64,000 bases of DNA from Parachlamydia sp. AcF125 (GCF_018342475.1 NZ_JAEMUD010000003.1:372001-436000), one strand, 5' to 3'. Shown: positions 1 to 9,682, numbered from the stretch's first letter. Translations and numbers: made by a program. The notes: generated by a model not told the origin, from the sequence alone.

Positions 1-562
1 TAGGTTATTACGACAAAAAGCTTTTCTAGCAACCTTAAAAGGTAACCATTTTTCGCAAGGAAAATAAGCGCAAATCCATTTTTTAAAAACATCCTATCGA
101 CAAAATATCCACAAAAAAACCCACACAGATAGAGGCATTTCACAATTTTAGTGAACAAAAGGCGCTATGGAAATCTCCCCTCTTTAATGTTAAAATAATT
201 CTTCAAAATTAAATCGCAACCTCCTCTAACTTAAATTTTGCATTTTACTTAAGGAGAGTATCAGAGCGATTTGAACATCCCTCCAAGTTTTTTTGCAGAT
301 GACCTATCAGGTAAGCTAAAAACGGGATCCCCCTTTAGCTTTGTGGATAAAGGGGCAAGAGGCTTTCAGTTTTACCTAGCGATTGCTGGGAGTGGTTCCC
401 ATCCCTGCCTCACCCTTTTAGTCCTACTCCCCTTAAAAAGGCTGCGGAAGCAAGCTGAGTCCCCGTTTCCCCTGGCAAAGAGGGCTCTAAAATTACTCGT
501 CGTAAATCTCTGCTTAAACTATGATGAAAAATCCTTAAAAATTAGGAGTAAAAAGCTATCCT
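1..562. other. gene-poor leader region
   Basis: No convincing gene is seen. A TTG-initiated frame at 271-573 exists, but its product resembles no family, has no hydrophobic or repeat pattern, and overlaps the start of the next gene. The stretch probably holds the promoter of the gene at 563; an AGGAG lies at 544-548. Confidence 0.5.
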
Positions 563-2692
563 ATGGAATTTGATTTTGATTATTCTTATCCAGATTTAAT
601 AACCCCTGATGGTTGCATTACGTCCATAAAAAAAATTGATGAAAGAACTTCTCACGCTGTGGTTTTTATCGAAAATATTCCTCCCGTTTTTGTGGGATAT
701 AAGATTGATGCTTCCTTAATCTTTTTTAACATAAAAAGTACCTTAGCCCAATTAGGAATTGACGGGGTCAATCAATCTATCCAGCTTAACCAAAAAAGTG
801 GCTGTGCGGAGGTGTTAGTAGAGCTTACAGCCTACGGAGCTCTCGCCATAGAAATGCTTAATCTTTTGCAAGCAGGGGCTTACATTGGCAAACTTTTTGC
901 CGCTGACGACCGGCGCCGAGTTCGCAATCCCGATTACTTATCGCGGATGTTTGGAAGAGCCGACCGCTGGGGAAAGCCTCTTCTCTCTTTAGGAGGGCTG
1001 CATGGCAGCAATGACCTCATTTTAGAAAAAGTAGAGGGGCGTACAGTCGCTTATCTTTCCTTGCAACATGGACGTGTGCAATACGACCCGACGACCTATG
1101 GTTTTCTTCCCACCATTGCAAAAGCTTTAATTAGCAAAACCCCCATGCGGGATATGCTTCGCTTGCATCAAGAGTGGAAATCCCATTTTCCTAGAAATAT
1201 TGAAGGAGACGAAATTTTGTTGGTGAAAACCCTCCCTTTGCATATTCGAACTGTTTTCGGAAGGGTCGTAAACGAGCTTCTCTCTCAGGGCTATCAACAC
1301 ACCTCTGCCTCTATCCTTCAGCCCGATACGACAGCTTCTGGGGATATCTATGAGTTATTTGGCAGAAGCGTCCGGGAAATTACAGATATTCCGCTAGAAT
1401 TTTATACTTTAGAACCTTACCGCGAACACGTCTTTTTCTCCGATCGGGATCAATTGCAACTCTCTCTCGAAGATAGCGAGGCTTTATTCAAAGCTTTCTC
1501 GACAGCTCCCACTCCTATTGAAAACAAAGCCTCTGTCTTTGTGGTAAAAGGTGAACAGCTGCTTTCTTTAAAACCAGAGGATTGGATCAGCCGAGAAACC
1601 CGTTTTCACGATTTTCCCGGCCAAACACAGGCTAACCGTCAAGCCCTGATGGTGGAAAGATATATTGAGCAGCAACCAGCCTATCCTTTCTTAAAAGCAA
1701 TTGACGCAGGCTACATCACAAGCCAAGGTATTTTGTTAACTCGCTACTTTCCCTCTCCTTTGATGAAACGGATGCTGCTCAGCGATCAAATTCAGCGTTG
1801 CTTAAAAGGGATCTATTTCCAGTACCCTTCGCAGAGCTATGGGATGTTTTTCTCAGCTGAAGATCGCGCGCTTTTACACGATTTAAATAAATTTGGAATC
1901 CCCGTTTATTGGGTCGATGAAGCAAGTGGAAAAATTTTGCAATTCACCGAAAAAGCCTCCCGCGATTCGGGAATGTTTGTGCCTCTAGATCAGGTGGATA
2001 CCTTTTTGCGAGCCACAGTTTTTGGAATTTATGGATCCAATCTATTAAAAGGAAACTTTGATAGAGAGTTAGAACATCTTTTACAAGGAGTGCTTGAAAT
2101 GCGAAAAGAGATGCAGCACCCCTTATTGCATGCCTCTACCCCTCTGGCCCTTGTCACCGGAGGAGGACCCGGAGCTATGGAAATCGGCAATTATGTGGCC
2201 ACCAAATTAAAAATTTTGTCTTGTGCCAACGTGGTCGATTTTAGGCAAAAAGATAACTCTATCGTCAATGAACAAAACCAAAACCCTTACGTACAAGCAA
2301 AGATGACCTACCGATTAGATAAGCTTGTTGAGCGACAGGCTGAATTTCTTTTAGACTTCCCTATTTTTCTAACGGGAGGCGTTGGGACTGACTTTGAATA
2401 CTGCCTAGAAGAAGTACGCCGCAAAGTGGGCTCCATCCACCCTTCTCCCATGCTTTTATTTGGCGAAAAGGAATACTGGAAAGACAAAATCACTTCTCGT
2501 TTCCGGTGTAATTTAGAAAGTGGCACAATTATGGGTTCTGAATGGTTAAGTAACTGCTTCTATTGCATTCAAAATGCAAAGCAAGGCCTTAAAATTTACC
2601 GTGAGTATTTTTTAGGAAAGCTTCCGATTGGAAAAGACGGCCCTATTTATGAGGAAGGATTTGTCGATGCAAATCTTCTCTTTAAAGATTAA
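563..2692 (+). CDS. LOG-like Rossmann-fold protein, large
   Basis: A 709-residue soluble protein. Its C-terminal third carries the two signatures of the LOG (lysine-decarboxylase-like) nucleotide-binding fold: TGGGPGAMEIGN near residues 532-543 and TGGVGTDFEYCLEE near 600-613, the counterpart of the usual PGGxGTxxE motif. LOG proteins usually cleave nucleoside 5'-monophosphates to free base plus ribose phosphate, but they are about 180-250 residues long. The 500-residue N-terminal part here is unfamiliar. No signal peptide or membrane segment is visible. The ATG at 563 follows an AGGAG at 544-548 with a rather long spacing of 14; no better start is near. The nucleotide-binding fold is well supported. 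The enzyme activity is inferred, and the proline of PGG is replaced by threonine. Confidence 0.75.
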   Translation: MEFDFDYSYPDLITPDGCITSIKKIDERTSHAVVFIENIPPVFVGYKIDASLIFFNIKSTLAQLGIDGVNQSIQLNQKSGCAEVLVELTAYGALAIEMLNLLQAGAYIGKLFAADDRRRVRNPDYLSRMFGRADRWGKPLLSLGGLHGSNDLILEKVEGRTVAYLSLQHGRVQYDPTTYGFLPTIAKALISKTPMRDMLRLHQEWKSHFPRNIEGDEILLVKTLPLHIRTVFGRVVNELLSQGYQHTSASILQPDTTASGDIYELFGRSVREITDIPLEFYTLEPYREHVFFSDRDQLQLSLEDSEALFKAFSTAPTPIENKASVFVVKGEQLLSLKPEDWISRETRFHDFPGQTQANRQALMVERYIEQQPAYPFLKAIDAGYITSQGILLTRYFPSPLMKRMLLSDQIQRCLKGIYFQYPSQSYGMFFSAEDRALLHDLNKFGIPVYWVDEASGKILQFTEKASRDSGMFVPLDQVDTFLRATVFGIYGSNLLKGNFDRELEHLLQGVLEMRKEMQHPLLHASTPLALVTGGGPGAMEIGNYVATKLKILSCANVVDFRQKDNSIVNEQNQNPYVQAKMTYRLDKLVERQAEFLLDFPIFLTGGVGTDFEYCLEEVRRKVGSIHPSPMLLFGEKEYWKDKITSRFRCNLESGTIMGSEWLSNCFYCIQNAKQGLKIYREYFLGKLPIGKDGPIYEEGFVDANLLFKD

Positions 2693-3146
2693 AAATTGTG
2701 ACGACCGCTCTTTAGATATTTGGAAGCTGTAAAATGCCTTGCATAAAAAAAGAGCTAGCTTGCTTCTAGACAAGTGTGTCTTAACTTCCGAGAAGACACC
2801 CGAAAGCACTGAAATAACTGCAATAGCTATCCTTTCTTCCCACCTCAGCAAAAGTTTTTAAGAAGGAAAAAGCTTTTAGGTCTGCTTTTATTAAATGATC
2901 AATTTTTTGCACTAAAGCCTGCTAACCTGCGGCAACTTTTGCACTTTCGAGACCAACCGCGTATTGCCTTACTGTGCCGCCTAGGACTACTCCCTTTTTA
3001 CTGGAGGCGCCTCTCTTTGTTTAAACCCTTAAGAGAGGAGCTGCAATATGCAGAAAGCAATTAAAACAGCTCCTCGCGCAATTCGCCAAAGACCCCGATA
3101 AAAATCCCTTCACGGGCCCTGGTTTGTTCTCTTTAAAAAGCTCTCC
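2693..3146. other. intergenic, possible coding relic
   Basis: No intact gene is seen. On the plus strand, about 2830-3062 translates to a leucine-rich, protein-like stretch (for example RQLLHFRDQPRIALLCRLG, ending LREELQYAESN). It has no start codon and an open frame of only about 75 codons. It may be the end of a decayed leucine-rich-repeat-type gene. This is a weak impression. Confidence 0.25.
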
Positions 3147-4283
3147 TTAATAGCCGTAGACTAGACGAATGCTAAGGTAGTTATTCGCTATTCGCCCAAA
3201 CTGCCCATCCACCGAATAGCCATCATGGTACTCTGCGAAAAGGCGTACTTTTTTGCAGCGTCCACATATTTTTCCCCATTCGTATCCTAACGTGTAAGTC
3301 ATATCGACGTGGTTTTTAAAATCGGCTCTATAGCGGCAATGCATGGCATAAAAAGGAACCCCATACAATTGTTGTCTGCGATCAATAAAACCAAGGCCTT
3401 CCGCTCTCAATTCTATGCCCCCTTCCGCATAAATTCTACGTATTTTAAAGGATTCATCTTGGTGCAAAACGCCTCCTACAAGTCCGTATAAGCGGATTTC
3501 ATCTGTAAAATCATGCGAGACAGAAAAATCTAAAAACTCTGCACTTGGGTTAAGACGGTCAAAGCAAGGGTGCTCTAGTAAAAACTCATCTCCAATATGG
3601 GCGGAGACGTGAAAAGCACGCAATCTAAATGACCAGTTATCGATTGCATAGGTAATCGGTATGGCAACATAGTAATCTGCGTTAATTAAGGGAGCCGTTT
3701 TTTTCAAAGGCGCAAATACCGCCCACAGAGCTCCTTCAATCTCGATTTGCATTTGACCCCACCATGGCCATACATAAAACCATCGGTAAAGGGGTAATGT
3801 ATCCCCATAGGAGACGTCTATCACATTTTTAGCTAACGCTTGGTCATTAAAACGCCAACCGACTGAATAGCAAACCTGATGAGGATCTGCAATAAAGGGC
3901 CTAAATAAAACGGGGTCTTCGGGTAGCCAAACCCCTGTTAGGCCATTGTGCGTGCCGCGAGCACGTTCACTTAAAGTAAAGTCATAATAACTCCAAGGAG
4001 AACCGTGAGAATAGTGATGCCACCGTTTCCAATATTCGTAGTTTTCATAGGGGTCTTCTTCCTCGTTGTAATTTGCCTCTTGCAATTCTCCCTGGTAGGC
4101 TTGGACTTGGTTGCCTTCGCAACCGTATGCACAGGGGGTTTGCATGGAGGGTTCATTTAAGAATATTCCATTTGAGGATTCCTCCGTGGTTGGTGCATTA
4201 GCAAAAAGAAAAGAAGTCGCTCCCACCCAAGTTAAGAAGGCTAAACACACTTTTTGAACAATCTTGCTCATCTGAGTTCCCAT
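3147..4283 (-). CDS. secreted DUF1207-like protein
   Basis: A 378-residue protein with a Sec-type signal peptide (KIVQKVCLAFLTWVGATSFLFANA, residues 7-30, cleavage after ANA). A short acidic, Glu/Tyr-rich linker follows, then a body from about residue 100. The body opens with the pattern WLPEDPVLFRPFIADPHQV and continues with alternating aromatic strands, ending in RLVYGY. This resembles the DUF1207 family, whose members are predicted outer-membrane or periplasmic proteins of unknown function. An aromatic C-terminal residue fits a beta-barrel end. A second in-frame ATG lies four codons downstream (MSKIVQK) and could be the true start. It stands alone between two gaps. Export is well supported; the family name is moderately sure. 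Confidence 0.6.
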   Translation of the reverse strand: MGTQMSKIVQKVCLAFLTWVGATSFLFANAPTTEESSNGIFLNEPSMQTPCAYGCEGNQVQAYQGELQEANYNEEEDPYENYEYWKRWHHYSHGSPWSYYDFTLSERARGTHNGLTGVWLPEDPVLFRPFIADPHQVCYSVGWRFNDQALAKNVIDVSYGDTLPLYRWFYVWPWWGQMQIEIEGALWAVFAPLKKTAPLINADYYVAIPITYAIDNWSFRLRAFHVSAHIGDEFLLEHPCFDRLNPSAEFLDFSVSHDFTDEIRLYGLVGGVLHQDESFKIRRIYAEGGIELRAEGLGFIDRRQQLYGVPFYAMHCRYRADFKNHVDMTYTLGYEWGKICGRCKKVRLFAEYHDGYSVDGQFGRIANNYLSIRLVYGY

Positions 4284-4798
4284 TTTATTTGTTTCCAGCT
4301 TTCTGACATTTATTCAAGCAGACGTCATGCTATCCAAAATGCAGCAAAAAAATAATCCTATACTGAATCAGCAAAAAAAGGGAAAGATAAAAAGCGCATT
4401 TGGCGCTATATTGCCTGAAAATCATCTATAAGGGTGCCTGCTCACCTAAAATATTTTGCTCACAGGCTCCTGTTGCTAATAGGTTTGTATTGAATGCTCT
4501 AAATTAAAACTTAAAAAACAAAATTACATTACCTTGAATAAAATATTTGAGCTAAATTAATAATTTTGCTAGCTTTTTTGGATTAGTCAACTTTTTTGTA
4601 CGATTGTGAGTTTATGAAAACTTATTCATTTAGGTTTCGGGCAAAACTGTGAGACTTTTTTAAATAAATCCAGTTTTTGATTTAAATATCCAAGCTTTCC
4701 TTTTACAGCTTTGATTGAGACTGACGTAAATAAAATTATTATTAAAATCTAACGGTTACTGAATTAATTAGCTATCTGCGACCAGGGACAAACCACTC
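4284..4798. other. AT-rich intergenic region between divergent genes
   Basis: No open frame of note on either strand. The stretch is very AT-rich and lies between two divergently transcribed genes (end of one at 4283, start of the other at 4799), so it should hold both promoters. No clear -35/-10 pair could be singled out. Confidence 0.5.
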
Positions 4799-5830
4799 AT
4801 GGAAGCTTTCGAACGTTTTAAACTTGTCTTATTACTGTTTTCCGCCGGCTTTTCAAACGGCATTTCTTCCGCTGCGGAACTATACAAAAAATTTAATGAA
4901 GCCAACATCACTTTAGCAGAAATTAATCAATGGCTTGATCAATTTGACCAAGAAGACCGGGAAGCCGCCATTATGCTGCTTCAACAAATTGACTATTATT
5001 CTTATCGGCAGCTCATTAAAGATCTTTCCTTTTTACACCGTCAAGTTCTCGCTTGTTTAAAGAAGGAAGGATTTATTGAAGATGACACTAAGGAAATTTT
5101 ATTTAATAAAATTGATTTCTCCAAGACCTATCCCGCTAAAAGTGGGGATCTCATCTCTTATTTTTACCGTACTGCCAATAAGATTCGGGGCGTCGCCTTT
5201 AAAAACTTGGATGACCTTTACCGAGATGGGGAAGATAAATCCAATCGTTGCTTGATTATTTTAGATGATTATGCCAGTACAGGCACTCAGTTTTTATTTG
5301 AACAGTATGCCAATGCACACTACGACCTTTTTAACCATTATCGAAAAGTTTTTCACGTAGTCTTAGTCGCCAATAAAAGTGCGATTGAAAAATTTGAGAA
5401 AGTTAAAAGGGGAGACCATGAATCGCTTGCTCAAGATTTTTTTCAGATTTTAAATGTCAATGAAGAGGCTGAGAAAAAGAAAATTTATGAAAATGTCAAA
5501 AAAATCCATTCCGACAAATTAGAAATTATCTTTTTACATCAAGAAGTTCCGCTTTTCGAAAAAACCAAAGACTGCGATGCTAAATCCTCCGAAAAAATTG
5601 CCGATCTCCTGCAAAAATATTGCATGAAACAGTACTTAGGAGGCAATTATGACACCAATGGGCACACGGTCTTTTTTTATAATTGCCCTAATAACCTGCC
5701 GGAAATTTTGTGGAATAGTAAATCGAAAAAACGTGACGGTTCTCCTTGGACCCCCCTCTTCAAAAGAATTGAGGATCTTAGCATTTACGATATGGCAAAA
5801 GGAATTCCAGCAGAGGAACAGATTTGGTAA
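4799..5830 (+). CDS. PRTase-CE-like conflict-system protein
   Basis: A 343-residue soluble protein. Residues about 15-90 form a helical segment that could be a winged-helix or helical cap. Residues about 115-165 (KSGDLISYFYRTAN, then LIILDDYASTGTQF) carry a phosphoribosyltransferase-type PRPP loop, hhhDDxxxTG. The C-terminus has NCPNNLPEILW near 294-304 and SPWTPLFKR near 314-322. This combination matches the PRTase-CE family, phosphoribosyltransferase-like proteins assigned by comparative genomics to prokaryotic conflict (anti-phage) systems. No partner gene lies beside it: upstream is a 515-base gap, and downstream is a transposase relic (5867-6056) and a convergent symporter. The function is family-level inference; substrate and target are unknown. 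Confidence 0.65.
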   Translation: MEAFERFKLVLLLFSAGFSNGISSAAELYKKFNEANITLAEINQWLDQFDQEDREAAIMLLQQIDYYSYRQLIKDLSFLHRQVLACLKKEGFIEDDTKEILFNKIDFSKTYPAKSGDLISYFYRTANKIRGVAFKNLDDLYRDGEDKSNRCLIILDDYASTGTQFLFEQYANAHYDLFNHYRKVFHVVLVANKSAIEKFEKVKRGDHESLAQDFFQILNVNEEAEKKKIYENVKKIHSDKLEIIFLHQEVPLFEKTKDCDAKSSEKIADLLQKYCMKQYLGGNYDTNGHTVFFYNCPNNLPEILWNSKSKKRDGSPWTPLFKRIEDLSIYDMAKGIPAEEQIW

Positions 5831-5866
5831 AGCTTAAATTCTAAGTCCAAATTGATTACCCGATTC

Positions 5867-6056
5867 CTATAGATTCGAGAAGCCCAGGCTATCTTTTGCG
5901 CTTGCAGCGTTGAGCAGGGCTCCTAGCAACTTCTGCGAGTATCCACCAGAAAGATACCTTTTTCTTCCCTTAATTTTCTTGGCTTTATCATAACCTTTGA
6001 GTCCCTTTTTCCTGCCGTTTAGCAGATTGACTATCGACAATAGCCGCAGTCAGGCA
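5867..6056 (-). pseudogene. IS5-family (IS427-like) transposase relic
   Basis: The minus strand reads TAAIVDSQSAKRQEKGTQR, then after a frameshift GYDKAKKIKGRKRYL and about 25 further residues to a stop. This is the middle of an IS427-group DDE transposase, where the usual pattern is IDSQSVK...EKGG..GYD.GKKIKGRKRH. The first catalytic Asp is inside VDSQS. Both the N-terminus and the C-terminal half are missing, so this is a dead fragment. It abuts and slightly overlaps the last codons of the symporter gene at 6050, so the insertion may have supplied that gene's present 3' end. No terminal inverted repeats were found. Confidence 0.6.
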
Positions 6057-7429
6057 GAAATTTTCGAATCCACATATTCTTCGCCCTCTGCTCGGAATAA
6101 CCCATCCCCTAAAAAATAGCCTAAAAATGAAAGGCCTAAGCTACAAACCTCTCGACCCAGTTCTAAGGATGCTCCTCTAAAGGCGATAAACCCGAGGGCT
6201 CCGCCCAGCATAGATATTCCAGCGGCATATTTATTTCCTTGTTTTTTAAATAAGGCAAAACACAAAGGAACAAATAAACAACTGACAGAAAGCTCATAGC
6301 TCAAGATCAAAAGATCCACAATATTGCTAAAATAAAAAGAAAAGAAAATTCCAGATATCGCAATTAAAGCGGAAAGGAATTGAGAAAAACGGACCGCATT
6401 CATCCTTAAACCTGTTAAGCTAAAATCTTGGGATAAATTCGAGCTGACGGCATTAATTAAAGAGTCAGCCGTAGAAATAATCGCAACCAAAATTGCGCAA
6501 CCGACCAGAGAAGTGACGAAAGGATTGGTCATTTCTTGAATTGCAACCATTAATACGCTGCTTCCAGGAGGTATGAGGAGGGCATTGTTTTTAGCCATGA
6601 TTCCAAAAAAGATGGGAATTAAGCTTACTGCAAGTGTACATGCAGCTGCACAAAGGGTTGCCATCGAAACAATTTTGGGAGATTCTGCCGCAAAGCAACG
6701 TTGTCCCATATCTTGCTCAATCACCATAAAGAGTAAAGGCATCAAAAGCCATCCAGAGAATTTGGAAATATCGACTGTAAAATTTTCATTCCCCCCACTT
6801 TCTAACCATAGGGCACTTAAAGGATAGTCAAGGGTATAAAGGGCATAACCGAAACAAAGAAAAAACACGATCACAAAAAAACACGCTTGAACAGCATCGG
6901 TGGAAATGACAGCTTTTAATCCCCCTAAACAGGTATAAATAATCACTATCCCCCAAAAAATAAAGAACCATACAGGATTATCCACCCCTATGCTGATCAT
7001 AAACTTCTTTGAAGCTACAATTTGAGCAATGAAAATAGCAAAAAGGGAAAGCACGGAAAGAAGAGAAGCAATTTTTTTTAGGATAGGCGATTTATAGGCC
7101 ACTTCAAAAATTTGCGCAACAGTCGAAACTTGGAATTGGGAAAGCTTGCGCCCCGCCCCAACGCCTAGTAAAACCAAACCTAAGCAAGCTCCTAAAGGAT
7201 AAAAGAAGACGCCCCATCCATATTTATAAGCTTCTTCTGCAGATCCTAAAATTAGCCCCCCTCCCACTTGAGTGGCTAAAAACGTCATCATTAAAGGGAA
7301 AAAACGAATTTGCTTGCCTGCTAAAAAATAATCTTCCTGTGTTTTTGTCCCCCTTGCTGATTGGCTTCCTACAATCAAGCAAATCAATTGAAGGCCTAAT
7401 AATGTCACAATAAAGGTTGTCAAATCCAT
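6050..7429 (-). CDS. sodium:solute symporter (SSS family)
   Basis: A 459-residue integral membrane protein with about 12-13 hydrophobic segments. The family pattern is visible near the N-terminus: GTKTQEDYFLAGKQI (residues 27-41), then FLATQVGGGLILGSAEEAY. YTCLGGLKAVISTDAVQ, near residues 163-179, corresponds to the conserved GG..AV..TD region of Na+/solute symporters. The protein probably takes up a small organic solute with sodium at the inner membrane; the substrate cannot be read from sequence. Its length is slightly short for the family and its final residues run into a transposase relic, so a few C-terminal residues may have been replaced. Confidence 0.85.
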   Translation of the reverse strand: MDLTTFIVTLLGLQLICLIVGSQSARGTKTQEDYFLAGKQIRFFPLMMTFLATQVGGGLILGSAEEAYKYGWGVFFYPLGACLGLVLLGVGAGRKLSQFQVSTVAQIFEVAYKSPILKKIASLLSVLSLFAIFIAQIVASKKFMISIGVDNPVWFFIFWGIVIIYTCLGGLKAVISTDAVQACFFVIVFFLCFGYALYTLDYPLSALWLESGGNENFTVDISKFSGWLLMPLLFMVIEQDMGQRCFAAESPKIVSMATLCAAACTLAVSLIPIFFGIMAKNNALLIPPGSSVLMVAIQEMTNPFVTSLVGCAILVAIISTADSLINAVSSNLSQDFSLTGLRMNAVRFSQFLSALIAISGIFFSFYFSNIVDLLILSYELSVSCLFVPLCFALFKKQGNKYAAGISMLGGALGFIAFRGASLELGREVCSLGLSFLGYFLGDGLFRAEGEEYVDSKISA

Positions 7430-7886
7430 AATATCTCGCTGTAATCTATAATTTTAAAATAATGAAGTTAATCAGACAGCAGTTCAATAACGACATTGTC
7501 TGTTTGAAAATTTTAATATGTAAAATGAAAAAATAAATTTACCGTAAAAGTAAACTTAGCAAGAATGGATGGGGTGATGGTAATGATGAGCAAGAAAAGG
7601 TGCAAAGGACAAGCGATTTGAAGAATTTGTTGAACAAAATTGACCGGGCAAAAACCTGCCAAATGTTTGTAGGGTCTTTTGCATATCAAAATTCCTTATT
7701 TGAATCATTTCCCATATAAATGCTTGAAAACCACTTTTGTTCAAGCTATACACCCAGGGTAACATAAGTTTAGAAAAAAAGCTATAATATGTTTTATTTT
7801 ATCTTTTCCTTCTAAAATCGTTGACTTTTTTTTAAATCTTGCTTATCAGATTAAAATTCATATAAACCTCAAGAAGGATTTTTAAA
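7430..7886. other. intergenic region between divergent genes
   Basis: Separates the divergent symporter and barrel-protein genes. A 69-codon minus-strand frame at 7556-7765 looks like no known family and is not annotated as a gene. The right end holds the promoter described at 7821-7849. Confidence 0.45.
7821..7849 (+). promoter_or_regulatory. putative sigma-70-type promoter
   Basis: TTGACT at 7821-7826 matches the -35 consensus at five of six bases. After a 17-base T-rich spacer comes TATCAG at 7844-7849, a four-of-six match to the -10 box. It lies about 37 bases upstream of the ATG at 7887, which has an AGAAGGA ribosome site. The assignment is by eye. Confidence 0.35.
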
Positions 7887-9257
7887 ATGTTATCCCCCCT
7901 ATTTTCCTCTAAAATGACATTGCCCGTCGCTTGCTTAGCAATTTTAAATCCTGGGATTATGCAAGCGGCTTATCCTGTCAACTCCTTTCAAGCTGAGGAA
8001 TATTATTCAGAGGAAAAAGACAGAACCCCTTCTTATAAGAGTCAGCAGCCGAATCTCCACCCACAAGAAACCCCTGCCAATCTGACCTCTCACGGCCATA
8101 CTCCTCATCAAACACATGAAAGAGATCCTCAAGCTATTTATTCCCCCTCTTATACCCAAAGACACGCTTTCATTCATGGAGACTCTTCCCATGATCCTCG
8201 CTATGACGGGCAACCTATTTCTCAGCAACCAGGGCATACTCCTAATGCTTCTTCTCCTCAAACAAAATTTTATCAGGAAAGACCTGTGCCTCAACTCCCA
8301 TGCGATTATCCCGGTTATTCGCAGAGCTCCTACTCTAAGAATGAAGAGCTGAGCGATCAAGCTAAAGGCGAGCCAGCCATCTTGCAAATACCCCCGCCTC
8401 CAAAATCTCTCCGTTCTCCCCGCCACAATCCTCCCTGTGAAAATCAGGCGTTTTCCCTATCCCAGGGGTGCCAATTTTCTCAGTTTGGCTATTTACGTGG
8501 TGCCTACACATTTGGAGAAGGGATTGGAATTCGAGAGTCCTTTTCCACATTAACGGCTACTTTTGCCCCTCTTGTCCCTTATAATAATTATTATCCTTTT
8601 TTAGATTTAAGGGCCCATTACATTAAAAATAGCCGTTGGGCAGCCAATGTGGGTGGCGGTCTACGCTGGAGAGACAGCATGACAGGCTTTATTTTTGGAG
8701 CCAACCTGTACTATGATTATCGAAAGACAGCTCAAATGGATGCCAATCAATGCGGATTTGGGCTTGAATTCTTGACACCTTGTTTTGAAATGCGTTTAAA
8801 TGCCTATTTCCCTTTAAAAGATGGCAACCATTGCGACGGGCATGCTAAGCATGAATATAAGGGACCGTATTGCGCTGGATGGGAGCACGTTGAAGTGACC
8901 CAAAAAGGGGCCGATCTTGAAGTAGGACACACCTTCTGGAAATGTCCTTACTTTTCTCTTTTTGGGGCAATCGGAGGGTATTACTATACAGATGTTTGTG
9001 GACATCGTCACCACTCCCACCATCATAAAAAAAGGTGGGGAGAAAAAGCGCGAGCTTGCCTAAATTTAGGTTCTCTCTTAAGCATTCAAGCAAGATTTTA
9101 TCATGACCAGTCTCAACATAGCTTTTGGCAAGGCGTAGCCATGCTATCAGTCCCGCTCGACTTTTGTTTTCGGGCTGCCATTCAAGAAAACTACACGCGC
9201 GTATTTACCCAACCGGTTGAACGAAACGAAATGATTGTTAAAAGGAGATTTTATTGA
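7887..9257 (+). CDS. inverse-autotransporter-like beta-barrel protein
   Basis: A 456-residue exported protein. Residues 1-27 look like a signal peptide ending at MQAA. Residues about 30-195 are low-complexity, rich in Pro, Gln, His and Ser, and probably disordered. From about 200 to the end is a domain like the intimin/invasin beta-barrel (inverse autotransporter): FGYLRGAYTFGEGIGI, GGGLRWRDSMTGFIFGANLYYDY, GFGLEFLTP and MRLNAYFPL. Inverse autotransporters anchor adhesins in the outer membrane with the barrel first and the adhesin after it. Here the barrel is C-terminal with no passenger behind it, and the extra sequence is in front. A His cluster (HRHHSHHHKK near residue 372) may sit in a loop. 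ATG with an AGAAGGA site upstream. The barrel call is fairly sure, the adhesion role uncertain. Confidence 0.65.
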   Translation: MLSPLFSSKMTLPVACLAILNPGIMQAAYPVNSFQAEEYYSEEKDRTPSYKSQQPNLHPQETPANLTSHGHTPHQTHERDPQAIYSPSYTQRHAFIHGDSSHDPRYDGQPISQQPGHTPNASSPQTKFYQERPVPQLPCDYPGYSQSSYSKNEELSDQAKGEPAILQIPPPPKSLRSPRHNPPCENQAFSLSQGCQFSQFGYLRGAYTFGEGIGIRESFSTLTATFAPLVPYNNYYPFLDLRAHYIKNSRWAANVGGGLRWRDSMTGFIFGANLYYDYRKTAQMDANQCGFGLEFLTPCFEMRLNAYFPLKDGNHCDGHAKHEYKGPYCAGWEHVEVTQKGADLEVGHTFWKCPYFSLFGAIGGYYYTDVCGHRHHSHHHKKRWGEKARACLNLGSLLSIQARFYHDQSQHSFWQGVAMLSVPLDFCFRAAIQENYTRVFTQPVERNEMIVKRRFY

Positions 9258-9682
9258 TAGGTTGCATGAGAACACAGCCGTTTGAGACTCAGATATAGAA
9301 CGACCTATAAAATCGTAGAAGATGGTTAATAGCCCATGTAATGCCCATGCAAAAAAAGCACATTTGCTTAGAAGTTATAGCCCCGAAAAATAGAAGCATC
9401 CTACATAGGTAAAAGAAGTACAGATGCTTGCGCTGGAGGCCATTTTTCAATTTCTCAGCTCCGAAGCATTAGAGGCCGGTATGGTAAACCCTAGCTTTAC
9501 CTTACAAGATTGCTTTCAATCCATATTTGATAGGTATCTATCTTACGTATCTATCTAGGGAGAAGAGAAGCAAAGGCTTGTTCCGGCCACATGGTTTCTA
9601 CTGGAAGCAAAGTGACCTTTCAATTTGAAAAGCGAGAAATTAAAAATTTCCCTCTTTGAGTAATGCAAACCCTTTTGAATAA
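9258..9682. other. intergenic, no clear gene
   Basis: Lies between two convergent genes. The only frame that looks at all protein-like is a 44-codon plus-strand ORF at 9424-9558 starting MLALEAIFQFLSSEALEAG; it has no ribosome site and resembles no family, and may be debris. No T-tailed terminator was identified. Confidence 0.35.

Noticed and set aside
271-573. 100-codon plus-strand frame before the LOG-like gene
   Set aside because: TTG start far from its ribosome-site-like motif, overlaps the next gene, no domain or compositional sign of coding.
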